A stretch of 64,000 nt of DNA from Pomphorhynchus laevis (GCA_012934845.2 WNNJ02000739.1:31653-95652), one strand, 5' to 3'. Positions 31,412 to 42,420 are shown, counted from the stretch's first letter. Program-made: numbers and translations. Notes: a model not told the origin generated them from the sequence alone.

Positions 31412-32151
31412 CGAATTTTTGGACGGGTGTGGACAACTTGAAAATTTCCGTCTATGTTTCGGATGGAGAGTAATGTTTCGCCGTTTTCCTCGCGACGGCG
31501 TTTTTCGATGCGGGCTGAAGAGATTTGAGTGATTTCAGAAGGGGTGCGATCGGGGAAAATTCGAGTGGTTGAAGATGACATTAGTTTGAATCGTTGAGAG
31601 AGGACAGAAGATGCGTGAAAGCGATGCTTGAAAACAATTTTTAGGAGAGAGGGCTGGGAAGGATTAGATTGAGAAGATTTCTTTAGACGGATGAATGCGA
31701 CAGGAGAAATGTCCTTGAAAAAGGATGGTTTATCCGCAGGAACAATAGACGAGAGGATGGATCTGAATGCGGAAACATCGTGGTCCAGACGTGCTTGTGG
31801 AGATAAGGAGTTAGAAGGCGTGATATTAGTAACAATGACGCAACGATCGCGAGAAGCAAAGCGCTTCCGTAAAGGAGGACGACTGACGTGAGTAGGTGAG
31901 ATCACGATAGAAGAGCTGTCAGTTGATGATTTGGAGGGATTTGGTTTGACGACAGGAGACATAGAGGATAATGATATTAAAGAGGGTGGCAAGCGTAGTT
32001 TGTTGGCACAAAAACCACATACGAAGTCTTCTTTAGCCTTATTCTTGTCGCAGGTGATTGTTGTCCAGACGCTGCAGTCGTGTATCGAGCACTGTACTTG
32101 CAGTTGCCCATAGTTGGTGTCGGTCTTAGTTATTTTCTTACGTCCTCCCAT
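31375..32151 (-). CDS. LINE I ORF1: C4 knuckle and RNA-binding region
   Basis: Intact 258-residue ORF beginning MGGRKKITKTDTNYG. Residues ~20-50: VQCSIHDCSVW...FVCGFCANKL, a C-x4-C...C-x2-C knuckle. After a Ser/Pro-rich linker, RDRCVIVTNITPSNSL opens the conserved C-terminal half (LLKIVFKHRF, RIFPDRTPSEI), similar to the RNA-binding half of other LINE ORF1s such as M. Unlike J2 it lacks the nine-cysteine module. The start codon sits directly against the minisatellite. Confidence 0.8.
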   Translation of the reverse strand: MGGRKKITKTDTNYGQLQVQCSIHDCSVWTTITCDKNKAKEDFVCGFCANKLRLPPSLISLSSMSPVVKPNPSKSSTDSSSIVISPTHVSRPPLRKRFASRDRCVIVTNITPSNSLSPQARLDHDVSAFRSILSSIVPADKPSFFKDISPVAFIRLKKSSQSNPSQPSLLKIVFKHRFHASSVLSQRFKLMSSSTTRIFPDRTPSEITQISSARIEKRRREENGETLLSIRNIDGNFQVVHTRPKIRWRSISSMCLLH

Positions 32152-32154
32152 AAA

Positions 32155-32600
32155 CGATGGTTGCCGTCGATTGTTGTCGTCGATGGTTGTCGTCGATGGT
32201 TGTCGTCGATGGTTGTCGTCGATGGTTGTCGTCGATGGTTGTCGTCGATGGTTGTCGTCGATGGTTGTCGTCGATGGTTGTCGTCGATGGTTGTCGTCGA
32301 TGGTTGTCGTCGATGGTTGTCGTCGATGGTTGTCGTCGATGGTTGTCGTCGATGGTTGTCGTCGATGGTTGTCGTCGATGGTTGTCGTCGATGGTTGTCG
32401 TCGATGGTTGTCGTCGATGGTTGTCGTCGATGGTTGTCGTCGATGGTTGTCGTCGATGGTTGTCGTCGATGGTTGTCGTCGATGGTTGTCGTCGATGGTT
32501 GTCGTCGATGGTTGTCGTCGATGGTTGTCGTCGATGGTTGTCGTCGATGGTTGTCGTCGATGGTTGTCGTCGATGGTTGTCGTCGATGGTTGTCGTCGAT
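32155..32600. repeat. 13-bp minisatellite, ~34 units, 5' of LINE I ORF1
   Basis: A highly uniform array of TGGTTGTCGTCGA units, starting 4 bp from the ORF1 start codon of I. Because 13 is not divisible by three and the unit lacks stops, long spurious ORFs appear in several frames. Near-identity of units implies recent expansion. Confidence 0.95.
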
Positions 32601-32603
32601 GTA

Positions 32604-32690
32604 TATGTATGTTTATTAGAAACCTCCTGATCTGTATGTTTATTAGAAACCAAATTTTTTTTAAGGTTTTTTATGTTTATTAGAAACCAA
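32604..32690. repeat. Triplicated ATGTTTATTAGAAACC motif at the outer end of LINE I
   Basis: Three copies of ATGTTTATTAGAAACC (near 32610, 32637 and 32668), separated by short A/T tracts. The same motif occurs near 8200 and, with one change, near 4945, at the 5' side of RLE LINEs B and A. Confidence 0.75.
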
Positions 32691-32699
32691 AAATTTTTT

Positions 32700-33082
32700 G
32701 AAAGGAGTTGATAATCTGCATATGAGTAATTCGAACGAGGTGTAACGGATGTTAACGTTGATTTTACGTAAAGACATTGGGTGTCGAGCAATAAAACAAT
32801 ACCGCCATGGTTAGAAGCAGTAGATGTATGAGATGCAATGTGACAAGCTGATTCAACTAGAGAACAACCAGAGCGACATAGACGACGAATATCAATATCG
32901 TCGGAGTCAGATTGCCAGGTTTCGATAATGCAGAGAATATCGATAGATAATTGATCGAAGATATCGAGAAGCATATCAGCTTTATGAAGAATGGAGCGAG
33001 TGTTGAATAGACTAAGACGAAAAGTATGCTTAGGAGCGATATCGGCTAGCGAAGAAGACAAGGTGGAGAGATGGGACGCCAT
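32700..33082 (-). pseudogene. LINE H ORF2 N-terminus (endonuclease start)
   Basis: Starts MASHLSTLSSSLADIAPK, then LFNTRSILHKADMLL, ILCIIETWQSDSDDI and SNHGGIVLL, matching the first ~130 residues of the I endonuclease. It ends where LINE I inserted; beyond this the frame reads into the minisatellite. Confidence 0.78.
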
Positions 33083-33480
33083 CGAATTTTTGGCCTTGTG
33101 TGTACAACGTGAAAATTTCCGTTGATTTGACGTATAGATAAGGATGACTCGCCGTTTGTTTCACGTCGATGTTTCTCAATGCGAGCTAAATTGAGCTGGG
33201 CAATATCAGAAGGGGAGCGGTCAGGAAAGATACGGCAAGTAGATGAAGTGGTAAGAAGTTTAAAACGTCGGGAGAGTACCAGGGATGCATGTGAACTATG
33301 TCGGAAAACGATTTTTAGGAGTGGAGGACTGAGATGATTGGATTTAGTGGATTTGTTTAAACGGATAAAAGATTCAGGAGCGATATTATTGAAGAGGGAT
33401 AGATTATCATCAGGAAGAATGGTTGAAAGAATAGACCTGAAAGCAGAGACATCATCATCGAGGCGACATTGAGGAAAAGC
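33083..33480 (-). pseudogene. LINE H ORF1 C-terminal half
   Basis: An open frame without its own start reads LDDDVSAFRSILSTILPDD, PPLLKIVFRHSSHASLVLSR, RIFPDRSPSDIAQLNLARIE and INGNFHVVHTRPKIRW. It is collinear with the C-terminal half of I ORF1. Confidence 0.7.
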
Positions 33481-33604
33481 AGATTCTCCATAAATTTCGT
33501 AATTTACATATACATCATTAATTTACATCATTAATCATTATTAATCGTCATTTACATCATTAATAATTATTAAATCATTATTAAATCATTATTAATCATT
33601 ATTA
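33481..33604. repeat. ATTAA/CATC-rich simple repeat
   Basis: Irregular repeats of CATCATTAAT/ATCATTATTA mark the truncated 5' end of LINE H. Confidence 0.7.
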
Positions 33605-35470
33605 AACCGACGTGTTCACCATTCAAAATTCCTCTGTATTTGCGTCAACTCCGTAGTAAAATCATTGATATGCATAAACTTCCGGCGTTTAGAGCACGCG
33701 AAAGTCAGAAATATAGGGACTTAAAGTTGATTTATCGATCTTCTATTAATTGTTTGAAAGACAAGTATTTTAAGACCGAAGAACAACGTATTTTAAAGGA
33801 TGCTGAAATATACCCTTGAAAGCTGAAAGTTAGACAACTCGCATTATCATCTAAGATTCCTCTTGATAAGTGGGAAAATCATTTCAGGGCTATTTGTCAA
33901 GGTATTGATAAGCTTTTATCAGAAGGATTTGACTCGTTTTTAAGAGGATATGACATCATAGTATTAACAGGGACATTTTGCTGTAACCCGATATCCATAA
34001 AAGATTTTTACGTATTTGAAAAATTAGCAAAAGCCCCTATTCGAGGTCGTCCCATAAAAGGCATCGTAGTGGGTGTTAAGCCAATCATTTCGACCTGGCA
34101 TGCGAGCTCCAGTGATTTTAGCATTATCGTTCATACCCCACATGTTTCAATCGTGGGTTGTTATTTCAATCCAACTATTGATGTTTCTGACATTAACAGT
34201 GATTTAGTAGATATTATAAGCTCTCTACCAGAAATTCACCCTATAATTATAACAGGTGGCTTTAATGCCAATGTAAGTAGTCCATTGTCGGATAAAATAA
34301 AGCACATTGTCAATTCTTTAACTCCGTACGGCATTAACCTTAACTACCCTAGTAAGGATTGGCCCTACGAAAGTGATCGGGGAAGAAGTTGTATAGATAT
34401 TTTGTTCAAACTGCAAAGTAACATCAGCTCGGCTATGCCTAGGCAGCGAATGGTCTTGACGCAAAAAACATAAGCCAGTCATTTTCAAGCTCAGTCTTGA
34501 TGATGTGATGACGTCATCACTCGTACAGGCTATCCCACAGAGGAGTCGTTGACTAGATCTAAGAAACTTTAGATTAGCAGCGCTCACCACTAATTTTCTT
34601 GGTACAGATGGTTCGAGGTACCTTGAAGTTCGAGATACACTCTTAGAATGTTGCTTTGCATCTACTCAGAAACTGACGTGTTCACCATTCAAAATCAAGT
34701 GTGTCAAGGCAACTGAAAGAATGTATTCCTTCAGAAATATAGGTAATTTGTCCTTCAACGACGCCCTAAGATTCGTTAAGGTGATGATCCTTCCTATATT
34801 AACATATGGTATACAGGCGATCTGTCTTGATCTTACTACTGCTAATTTCCGCAAATTCGATTCGCTTCAATGGAGGTATATTAAACGTATCACAGCGCTC
34901 TCACCCATGACCTCTTCGACATTAGTGTCATCGTTATCTCAACTCCCATCATGTGTATACCTTTGAAATTCGTTTAATTTACCTATAACACCGACAATCT
35001 CGATCCATCTCAGCAATACGCAGATTACTGTTGCAAAACTTGATCCTGTTATTTAATGCACTCCGGTATTTCTTCAGATTAATTGGAAAAGGTCATTTAA
35101 TGCAAACCGACCGCTTGTTTGGAGAATATCTACTCATGGTTACCATGACAAATTTTGTATGATTAGATTGTCTTGTCATTCGAGAAATTCTGACTGTTGC
35201 TGTCGTTTCTGTGGATTTCCATGTTGTGACCTTCTCCATCTGTTTTCATATTCAGTTTTTTCTACATGGACTTTGCGCAAAGTAGATTCGATATCGTCAT
35301 TTCGTAACGTTCCCACAACTTCTGCACACTTTTCGTCCTCGTGATGGATGACGACTAGCTTGATAAGTACAATAATAAACTGACTTCTTTGTATATAAAC
35401 TGACTATTTTCTACCTCCATCGCTTACAAGCGGAAGTGAGGAAAATAAAATTTATCAGATTATAATTATT
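33605..35470 (+). pseudogene. Decayed LINE (APE endonuclease and RT C-terminal remnants)
   Basis: At 33640-33820 the plus strand reads a linker-like RQLRSKIIDMHKLPAFRARE segment. At 34069-34473 an endonuclease remnant reads VSIVGCYFNPTIDVSDI, IITGGFNANVSS (GDFNA equivalent with a changed aspartate) and GRSCIDILF. At 34721-34966 an RT C-terminal part reads MILPILTYGIQAICLDLTTA and FDSLQWRYIKRITAL. The order is scrambled (linker before endonuclease) and the 20-base tract ACGTGTTCACCATTCAAAAT occurs at both 33611 and 34675, implying rearrangement. A CGCTTACAAGCGG hairpin near 35425 may be the 3' end. Clade uncertain. Confidence 0.55.
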
Positions 35471-35539
35471 TCTCAGAAAGTATGACTATGGGAAGAATAT
35501 CCTCTCTCGCGGAGTAGTCTCACGAACGGAATTAAGAAT

Positions 35540-35636
35540 ATAAACACAACAACTTTGTTTTTTAATGGCCCATTCGAGGGAACCCTATATTTGGTAAATT
35601 ATTTAAAAATAAAATTCTTGTAAAAAATATTATTCG
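35540..35636 (+). mobile_element. RLE-type LINE 3' end, plus strand
   Basis: AATGGCCCATTCGAGGGAAC at ~35562 matches the 3' untranslated motif of the B/C/E/G class, here in plus orientation and followed by an A-rich tail. Only the 3' untranslated region is present. Confidence 0.5.
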
Positions 35637-35637
35637 A

Positions 35638-35865
35638 AGCCCCCGTGGCCGAATGGTGGAGGCGTGTGCTTTGCAAACTCTATGTACGGGGTTCAAACCT
35701 CGAGCATGCACTCTCTATTGACTTCTCTGTAAGCACACGTCAAAGCCACGAGGTCGCGTTGTCGAAAGACGTAGGGGCACCCGATGATGAAGCCGGTTCA
35801 CTCTTCATTATTATACAAGACAAAGCCGTTATGGCTGTTCAGTCTGCTCACAACAAAAAAGATAA
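35638..35865 (+). mobile_element. tRNA-derived SINE
   Basis: A ~230-bp element starting with a tRNA-like head: TGGCCGAATGG (box A position) at ~35646 and GGTTCAAACC (box B) at ~35692, as in RNA polymerase III promoters. A body without coding capacity and an A-rich end (AACAAAAAAGATAATC) follow. It has diverged from a working tRNA (acceptor and anticodon stems imperfect), so I call a SINE rather than a tRNA gene. It abuts the 3' end of LINE J. Confidence 0.7.
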
Positions 35866-36840
35866 TCAGGGATAAGATATATTCATATCATCCATTTGTT
35901 CCAGGAACATTTGCAATCGCTTCTTGAATACAGTCAGCGTTTCAGAAGCAACAATATTCTTAGGAAGGCTATTCCACAAGTTAAGCACACGCCTTGACAA
36001 TCGTGTAATCGGTGGTAGTTTCCCTGTATGCTTCTTGAAAATAGTCATCGAATGATGTCTGCTTGATCGTCTAATACGACATGATACATCACTTGAAGGG
36101 TATCCATCACATTTGTGAAGTAATTTCCACGTTGCAACCAAGTCGAAAAACAGTAGCCTTACCCTCATATTGAACATTCTGATCACTTTGAGTCGACAAG
36201 GATAAGATAATTTTTTACAGTCTGAACATAGACGCGTTATACGACGAAGAACCCCATCGACGGCATTCAATTCAGTTCGGGTACATGGAAAACATGATGG
36301 AGAGCAATACTCAAGTATAGGTCGCACTAACGAATTAAACAACACCCTGAGCGAAGATGGAGTTATCCTTAGAAAGCAATTTTTGATTGTGTGCATCATT
36401 TTTCTAGCCTTGCATAGCTGAACATCATAATAACGTCTTATCTTTAAGGATGAATCAATCAGAATCCCAAGATCACGGTGAAATGTGACTACATCGAGTT
36501 CATTTGCACCTATTACGTAGTTATAGTAACTATTGCATCCACGACCCAATCTAATATTCTTGCACTTTCCCAAGTTAAGGGATACTCCTGTACTAAGACT
36601 CCATTTATATACTAAATCCAAGTCTCGCTGCAATGCCAAGGAGTCTCGTTCAGTCGAGATGATATTTCACAACTTCAAATCGTCCGCATATATTAAGTGC
36701 TTTGAGCAATCTCAACAGCTCATTAATAGAAATGCAAAATAATAGTGGTCCGAGAACTGTTCCTTGTGGTACTCCATGTACAACACTGTGTTGATATGAC
36801 AAAACATTTCCTACTCTTACACTAAATTGCCGACCATACA
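35866..36840 (-). pseudogene. LINE J RT C-terminal part
   Basis: 35866-36639 is open: LVYKWSLSTGVSLNLGKCK, FHRDLGILIDSSLK, RPILEYCSPSCFPCTRTEL and VLNLWNSLPKNIV, the usual post-palm region. Upstream, 36690-36840 reads FSVRVGNVLSYQ and HGVPQGTVLGPLLF in a shifted frame, and the YADD region is interrupted. At least one frameshift and one stop are present. Confidence 0.75.
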
Positions 36841-36870
36841 GGAAGTGATTGATCCGGCGGGTTATTATTA
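35866..36870 (-). mobile_element. LINE J, 5'-truncated
   Basis: Minus-strand CR1/Jockey-type LINE retaining the second half of the RT. It is cut at about 36865 beside the 3' tail of LINE K2, again same strand and head to tail. Confidence 0.7.
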
Positions 36871-36962
36871 GTTATTAGTATTACAAGTTATAGCCAAATG
36901 GCTGTTTCAACTAATCACATAGGAAAAATATGAAAAAAAGAAAAGAAAAAAGTAAATAGCGG

Positions 36963-38475
36963 TTACATAATATTGTACACATCTGGAATGCCATGATCGT
37001 TAATCCACTGACGCAGTTGAACTTTAAATTGAGAGAAGTCCTTGGTACATGCTATTTCTCCTGGCAACGTGTTCCAGGCATTTAATGCTCGATGTGAGAG
37101 CCTAGCCAAACTCACTACTTTATCGTGGGGAAACTTAAATAGTTTCAATGGGTGGCCACGACGCGTCTGAGAACAAACTTTAACATAGCACGAAGGAAAC
37201 CAATCGATCCCATTAACCATTCGCCATAATGCAATAAGATCTAGGTAATATAGCCTCTGACCCAAATATGGTATCTTTAGAAATTCAAGCCGCTCACGAT
37301 ATGAAAATGATCCATCCATACACATGCGAGAACCTCTACGAAAGATTGACTCTAGTCTATTAAACTCTCCCTTGGTGTATGGAAAAACTGCTTGCACGCG
37401 GTGCTATATATGAGGGCGAACAAGAGAGCAGTAAAGCTGTTTGAAAAAATGTGGACATATACGATTAAATGCATTTTTGACGCAGTACATAGCTCGCAAA
37501 GCCTTGATATAGATAAACTCTGTATTTTACCGAGATTTCAATGTCCTATGCACCATGACTCCCAGATCCCTATACTCCATGGCGACATTAAGAATTGAAG
37601 TTCCTAGGCGAAAATGACGGTCATCGTAACGTCTTTCTAATTTCACGTGGCCGCATTTGTCAACATTGATCTTCATACCAGTAGTCTCACTCCATCGGTA
37701 TCTTTCATTAAAGTCTTCCTGCAGAGAAATGCCAAGCGAATCAATATCATCTACACACCTTAGTTTGAGGTCGTCAGCGAAAGCAAGACAGGGACTCTGA
37801 ATCCGCAGCAGCAAATCGTTAAGGTAATAATTTACATTAATAATGGGTTAAGTAATAATTTACATTAATTGACTCTAGAATTCTTATCAACTCATTTTGT
37901 GAAACGCGGTCAAATGCCTTGGATAAATCGAACTAGATGACATCCACAATGACACCACCTGCAATTGCGTCAGCACATTGTTCACGAGCACATAAAGTAT
38001 TTGTTAGGCATGAGCGTCCATTTCGAAAACCATGTTGCGAGTCACTTAAGTAGTTTCTTGAGTTTAACATGCTAACTATCCTTCTGTGGACAATTTTATC
38101 AAGTACCTTGCTTACAGTGAATGTTAAACTTATAGGTCTAAATCCATCTATATCGCAAACGTTCTTTGTTTTCGGAAGTGGTACAACGATCGCTGATTTC
38201 CAATCATTTGGAATAATTGACGAACTAAGAGAAGCGTTAAATAACTTTAAAAGCGGATACGACAGTATGCATTTTAAGAGATTAAGGACGCAAGTTGGGA
38301 TATCGTCAGGGCCAGCTGCCACTGATTTAGATAACTTCGACAACTCTATTTCAACTTCCTCCGTCGACACAACTATGTATGGAATCTGACAGATGGATGA
38401 GCCATAACAACTATCAAATCTAGAAGCAATACCTTCACTCAAAGTTAGCGCAAACATCAGCCAACACTTCAGCAA
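36963..38475 (-). pseudogene. LINE K2 reverse transcriptase (broken)
   Basis: Three consecutive pieces: 37933-38475 (DDIPTCVLNLLKC, DGFRPISLTFTVSKVLDKI, QHGFRNGRSCLTNTLCAREQ), 37527-37814 (AFADDLKLRCVDD, MKINVDKCGHVKL) and 36963-37397 (post-palm, LIALWRMVNGIDWFPS, ALNAWNTLPGEIAC). The motif A/B region around 37815-37930 is largely lost, so the enzyme is dead. Confidence 0.75.
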
Positions 38476-38899
38476 CTTTCATTGGGTTGTCTATAAATTC
38501 ATTTCCGATACGAATGCGTCGAATACTAGATTTCGATACCTTTGATCGACTAACGTAACTCCAAAATCGTTTGGGTTTGTGTTTTGGAGACATAACAATA
38601 TCATTCTCGTACACATATCTCTTCTGCGATTTTAAGCGATTGTATTCATTACGAATTCGTTTGTATTCACTATTTAAATCTAAACTCTTTTTACTACGAC
38701 TCTACGCTATATTTCTTAATCGAATGAGACGCTTTAGTTCACTATCGAACCATGACGGTTTATAAGACATTTTGCGCTTAGTAAATATACGTATGGGAGC
38801 AAATTCATCGAGAACTTGAAATATTTCCTTTTTGATAGACTGCCAAATACTCTCAACATCACGATCATTACCAACAAAATGAATCTTTACTAATCGTTA

Positions 38900-39121
38900 C
38901 TAATTGCTTGAACTAATCGGAGGCTCTTTGTCCAGTGGGAAAATATCGGAATCAAGTTTAGAAAACAGCAGATCAATCATCAATGACGATCCTGCAGAAA
39001 AATGAGTATTAAAATTGACATGTTGAATAAGTAACATATCGTCATACAACAAATTTGACAATGACGCCGTAAATTTGTCAGCTGTGGCAACAGTTAGCTT
39101 GAGTAGACGTATCAACCACAA
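38900..39121 (-). pseudogene. LINE K2 endonuclease remnant
   Basis: NFNTHFSAGSSLMIDLLFSK resembles the aspartate motif near the end of APE endonucleases. The rest of the domain is missing. Confidence 0.45.
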
Positions 39122-39210
39122 CCTTTAACAATCGCGGTATGTTCGAACTGTCAGCTTTCCTGCCCAGTCTGAACAAATTTTTAACCACAATCTCTTTAGC
39201 TATTTCTTTA

Positions 39211-39878
39211 TCACTGGCATATTACCGCACTAATATCATCGTTAACCCGTTCCTGCGCAACAGATGAATTAGACTCAGATAGATTTGCAAAAAGAATGCA
39301 CCTATCTCTAGAAACGCTACGATTTTTCTTAATCACTTTATAGGAAGGTTCGAACTTGGATGACACAGCACTAGGCAACTTACCGGTTAAAAAATGGTCA
39401 GGAGTTTCGTTGGATTCACGTGAACTTTCATGTACCCGTACTTCACTTGCCGTGGCGATGCTCTGTATCAACCTCTATTCAAATGCCGAATCGGTATGTC
39501 GCAATATAGTAATGTTGTTCCTTGGAAAAGGAGAGGTATTCTGTGACGATATATAAGTCATCGGTAAATTACCAGACACTCATCATCAGCATCATCGGTA
39601 GTGAGCGCATCCAATTCACGACCAGTCACCGCTCCTGAATTTCCAGTGGTCACTGCGGTCTTTGTTTCATTGTTCGTTGATGTGAGTTTCGACGACGAAG
39701 AACACTTACTGAACATCTCAGCACAACAGAAACCGCAGAAGAATTTTTTATCAGTGAATGTATCTTTTTTACTAGATAAAATACTGACCGTCGTCCATAC
39801 ATCACAATATTCGTTAACGCACTCTATCTGGAGACTTAAATACCCTGATTTTTTTGTTATTTCCTCGTTGATTGTCAA
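39211..39878 (-). pseudogene. LINE K2 ORF1
   Basis: N-terminal piece 39558-39878: LQIECVNEYCDVWTTV...KFFCGFCCAEMF, the C-x4-C...C-x2-C knuckle. Second piece 39211-39471: RDRCILFANLSESNSSVAQE, the start of the conserved RNA-binding half; the remainder is deleted. No ATG is found at the N-terminus (39878 is TTG). Confidence 0.65.
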
Positions 39879-39896
39879 TATTGTAATTATTGTATG

Positions 39897-39929
39897 ACCT
39901 CTCTTTGCTCTCTCTTTGCTCTCTCTTTG
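39897..39929. repeat. 11-bp tandem repeat upstream of LINE K2 ORF1
   Basis: About three units of CTCTCTCTTTG, 20 bp from the ORF1 frame. A second imperfect repeat of GTAGTTAGTTAATCCAAT lies beyond it (39932-39978). Confidence 0.75.
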
Positions 39930-39979
39930 TAAGTAGTTAGTAATCCAATGTAGTTAGTTAATCCAATTTAGTTAGTCTT

Positions 39980-41090
39980 GTATGAGCGGGACTTGTATGA
40001 GCTATTGAGCGGAGCGAGCCGATCTGAAACTCATTGTATGTTAATTTATCTCTCAAACTTTTATAAGATAAACTTATAATTAATACTTTCAATATATATA
40101 ATTTATATATGCATATTATTATATGAACATATAACTGTGCATATAATTTTGACTATTTAATTTAGGGATGCTCTTACTATTCTTGATTTAAAAAATATAA
40201 GTAATTAAATAAAGCATTTTTAAATGACATTATTGTATGAGTTTTATTCCGTCAGAATCTTTGTAAGAATTTGTAATAACCAAGACAATTTTAACGTTTT
40301 ATAATATTTACATCAAAATTGATATAACACGTGATCTTTGATCTTATATTATTCTTCAATTGAGAGAGCAAGTCCTTGTTAAGTTTTATTATCCTAATAT
40401 ATAACGTGAAAGTTAAATGTTTTTTCAGCAATTTAAATTTAATATAATTTTTTATTATTTCAATATGAGATTTATCATTTTCAAAAATCTGAAACAGTAC
40501 AAAAAATTAAATATAATAGAGAAGCTTTATTTTTTTATTTAAAAAAGGTTGTAAATAAATCGATTTTAAGCATTTTACCGCTTGATAGATTTTATAGTTT
40601 CAGATTATTGAAAATGATTTTAATCTGGTCTCAAAATAGTAAAATTATTTTAAATTTTATTTAAAGTGAATCATTTTAATCTTAACATTATTTATAAAAT
40701 CTAGTCTTCTGCAGTTTAATCGATATATATAGTTAAAAAATTCTTGATTGTTAAATTCTAAAAATATTATTTTCCTGAAGAAGGTCAATAGTTGGTCGAA
40801 AATTTGAATAAAACGATTATCTAAACGATTATTAAGCCTCATTACCAATTCGTCCTCACTAAGATTACGAAAAGCATTGTGCGTTTTATGATTTGTGAAA
40901 CTCTTGCGAATTTTCTATATATGGTTTCGTGACTTAGAAAATAACTTGAAGGTGATACAATTTCTTTGACAGTTTAATACATCCCGTTAATAATTGAATA
41001 TTTTCAGAGACACCTAGTAAGTCTCAATTATATAAAGCCAAACTATGTTTCATTCATTGTCTTAATCGGATTAGATGCTGCTTCCTTTTA
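39980..41090. other. A+T-rich non-coding stretch with one GAAGAAGG...CGAAA hairpin
   Basis: No gene. At 40772-40805 the sequence CCTGAAGAAGGTC, short loop, GGTCGAAAA forms a hairpin of the type seen in the palindromes at 51.4 and 58.2 kb. The minus ORF at 40657-40848 lacks motifs. Confidence 0.5.
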
Positions 41091-41099
41091 TCATACACA

Positions 41100-42420
41100 A
41101 ATGGTAAAAAGTTGTAAGTTCAACAAGATTAGACGGGGAAACCAACAACACTACATGATCAGAACTTCTTGTTGGAGTCAATTTAATAACCTTGGTTGTG
41201 GAAGCAGACACATTTGTATATATAATGTCTAAGCATGCTCTTTCTCTCGTTGGAAAGTCACAATTCGCTATAACCCAAAACTATGAGCGAAGACGTCATA
41301 AGGAATTCTCTTGAAATCACCCAGTAGTAATAAGTACGGATTAACATCAGTTGTATCGTTTATTATGCTATTTAGGAACAAGATATATATATCGATTCAT
41401 CTCCACTTGTCGGCATTTATATCAACACTGCCGTCAGATTAATATAACGATATTTTGAACATTTACAAATTTCCAAAGCTAGGACTTCTAAATCAATATC
41501 AATGAGTTCCCAAATCACATCAGCATTTAAGTTTGAGCTTTTTCTTATAAATATGCATAATCCACCACCGACTTCCAAGGCTTTGTAATATCCAAGGCTT
41601 TGTAATATCCAAGGCTTTGTAATATCCAAGGCTTTGAAAGCCTTGGATATTACAATTTATACTTTTTTCTTCATTCATCCATGATTCTTTAAGAAATGCT
41701 GTCTACTTCTTGACTTTATGTCGTTAATTTTTTGGATAGATATTTAACATTACTATATACAATGCGCGGATATCTGAAATTACAAGAACTTGTATCTGAC
41801 TGCAAAGCCGAAACATTTGGTGAAGTATTGAAGCCGCTAAGTTCCGAATGTACTACAGAAGATGCTAGTTATGAGCTTTTCCTAATTTACTACAGAAGAT
41901 GCTAGTTATGATGCTAGCATAACATAGGTTAAGATGCTAGCAATCTTAACCCTCCAGTTTAAAAAGTTTAACCTTTTCATAAGATTTCCAAAAGCATATG
42001 TACTATAACTCAACTTATCGATCATTTTACCCATGAAAATCGTAAACTGCTTTCCTGGGGTCTCCATCTCTAATTTATGGCGCTTTTCTCTCTAAAAAGT
42101 CGATTTCTTTAATAACTCGAATCTTAGATTATGACCAATATTAACCCTTAATAGTTTGTACCGTTATCATTAATCTTTCCTAATCTCTTTAATTCAAGAT
42201 TAGCATCGTCACTAATATTTGTATGGATAAGCTTGGCACACTTTGAGTACTAAATCCTCTTTATTTTCAACAGGCACGGTCCCCGAAATTATGACGTTTA
42301 CTCCGCGTTTATCATCCGTCATCAATTTTCTCGATAGAGATTAATAACGAAGCGCATTTTTTGAACATTTGAAGATGCAATTGACCACCCATTTTATAGT
42401 CTTCTCTATTAAGTGAGAAA
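41100..42420 (-). pseudogene. Decayed LINE: endonuclease and ORF1 remnants
   Basis: Minus frames read LEVGGGLCIFIRKSSNLNAD (41500-41590) and, near 41310-41340, LLGDFKRIP, matching the GGG-x-I and GDFN motifs of APE endonucleases. At 42250-42310, VNVIISGTVPVENKEDLVL resembles the start of the ORF1 RNA-binding half. Order (ORF1 upstream of endonuclease on the minus strand) fits one old, much deleted element. Confidence 0.5.
41577..41655. repeat. 17-bp tandem repeat ending in a 39-bp palindrome
   Basis: AAGGCTTTGTAATATCC is repeated three times from 41577, then AAGGCTT turns into its inverse. Positions 41617-41655 form a nearly perfect 39-base palindrome (TTGTAATATCCAAGGCTT against AAGCCTTGGATATTACAA). 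Confidence 0.85.

Larger units (their letters stand above)
28434..32695 (-). mobile_element. LINE I, full-length, inserted in LINE H
   Basis: A nearly intact minus-strand LINE lying inside the endonuclease gene of LINE H in the same orientation. 3' end in sense: GCACGCGTTTGCCACGTTAAA plus an A/T tract. ORF2 and ORF1 overlap by 37 bp. The 5' end consists of a ~34-unit 13-bp minisatellite and three copies of ATGTTTATTAGAAACC (32604-32690). Good preservation against the decayed H shows I is the younger. Confidence 0.82.
32696..33480 (-). mobile_element. LINE H, 5' half
   Basis: Continuation of LINE H beyond the inserted LINE I. It contains the start of ORF2 (33082 downward) and the C-terminal half of ORF1 (33480-33083). 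Truncated at 33480, where an ATTAA-rich simple repeat begins. Confidence 0.75.
36871..39930 (-). mobile_element. LINE K2, decayed but spanning 5' to 3' ends
   Basis: Minus-strand CR1/Jockey-type LINE. The 3' tail reads in sense GCCATTTGGCTATAACTTGT then TAATAACTAATAATAAC. RT pieces lie at 36963-38475, an endonuclease remnant at 38900-39121 and ORF1 at 39211-39878. An 11-bp repeat (39897-39929) stands upstream of ORF1. Most of the endonuclease is deleted. Confidence 0.72.

Noticed and set aside
32080-32683. Long plus- and minus-strand ORFs (up to ~190 residues) with repeated VVVDGCRRWLSSM-like or STTTIDDNHRRQP-like units
   Set aside because: They are translations of the stop-free 13-bp minisatellite, in several frames on both strands.
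35641-35712. Functional tRNA gene
   Set aside because: A- and B-box-like sequences are present but the acceptor and anticodon stems do not form well, and a SINE body follows.
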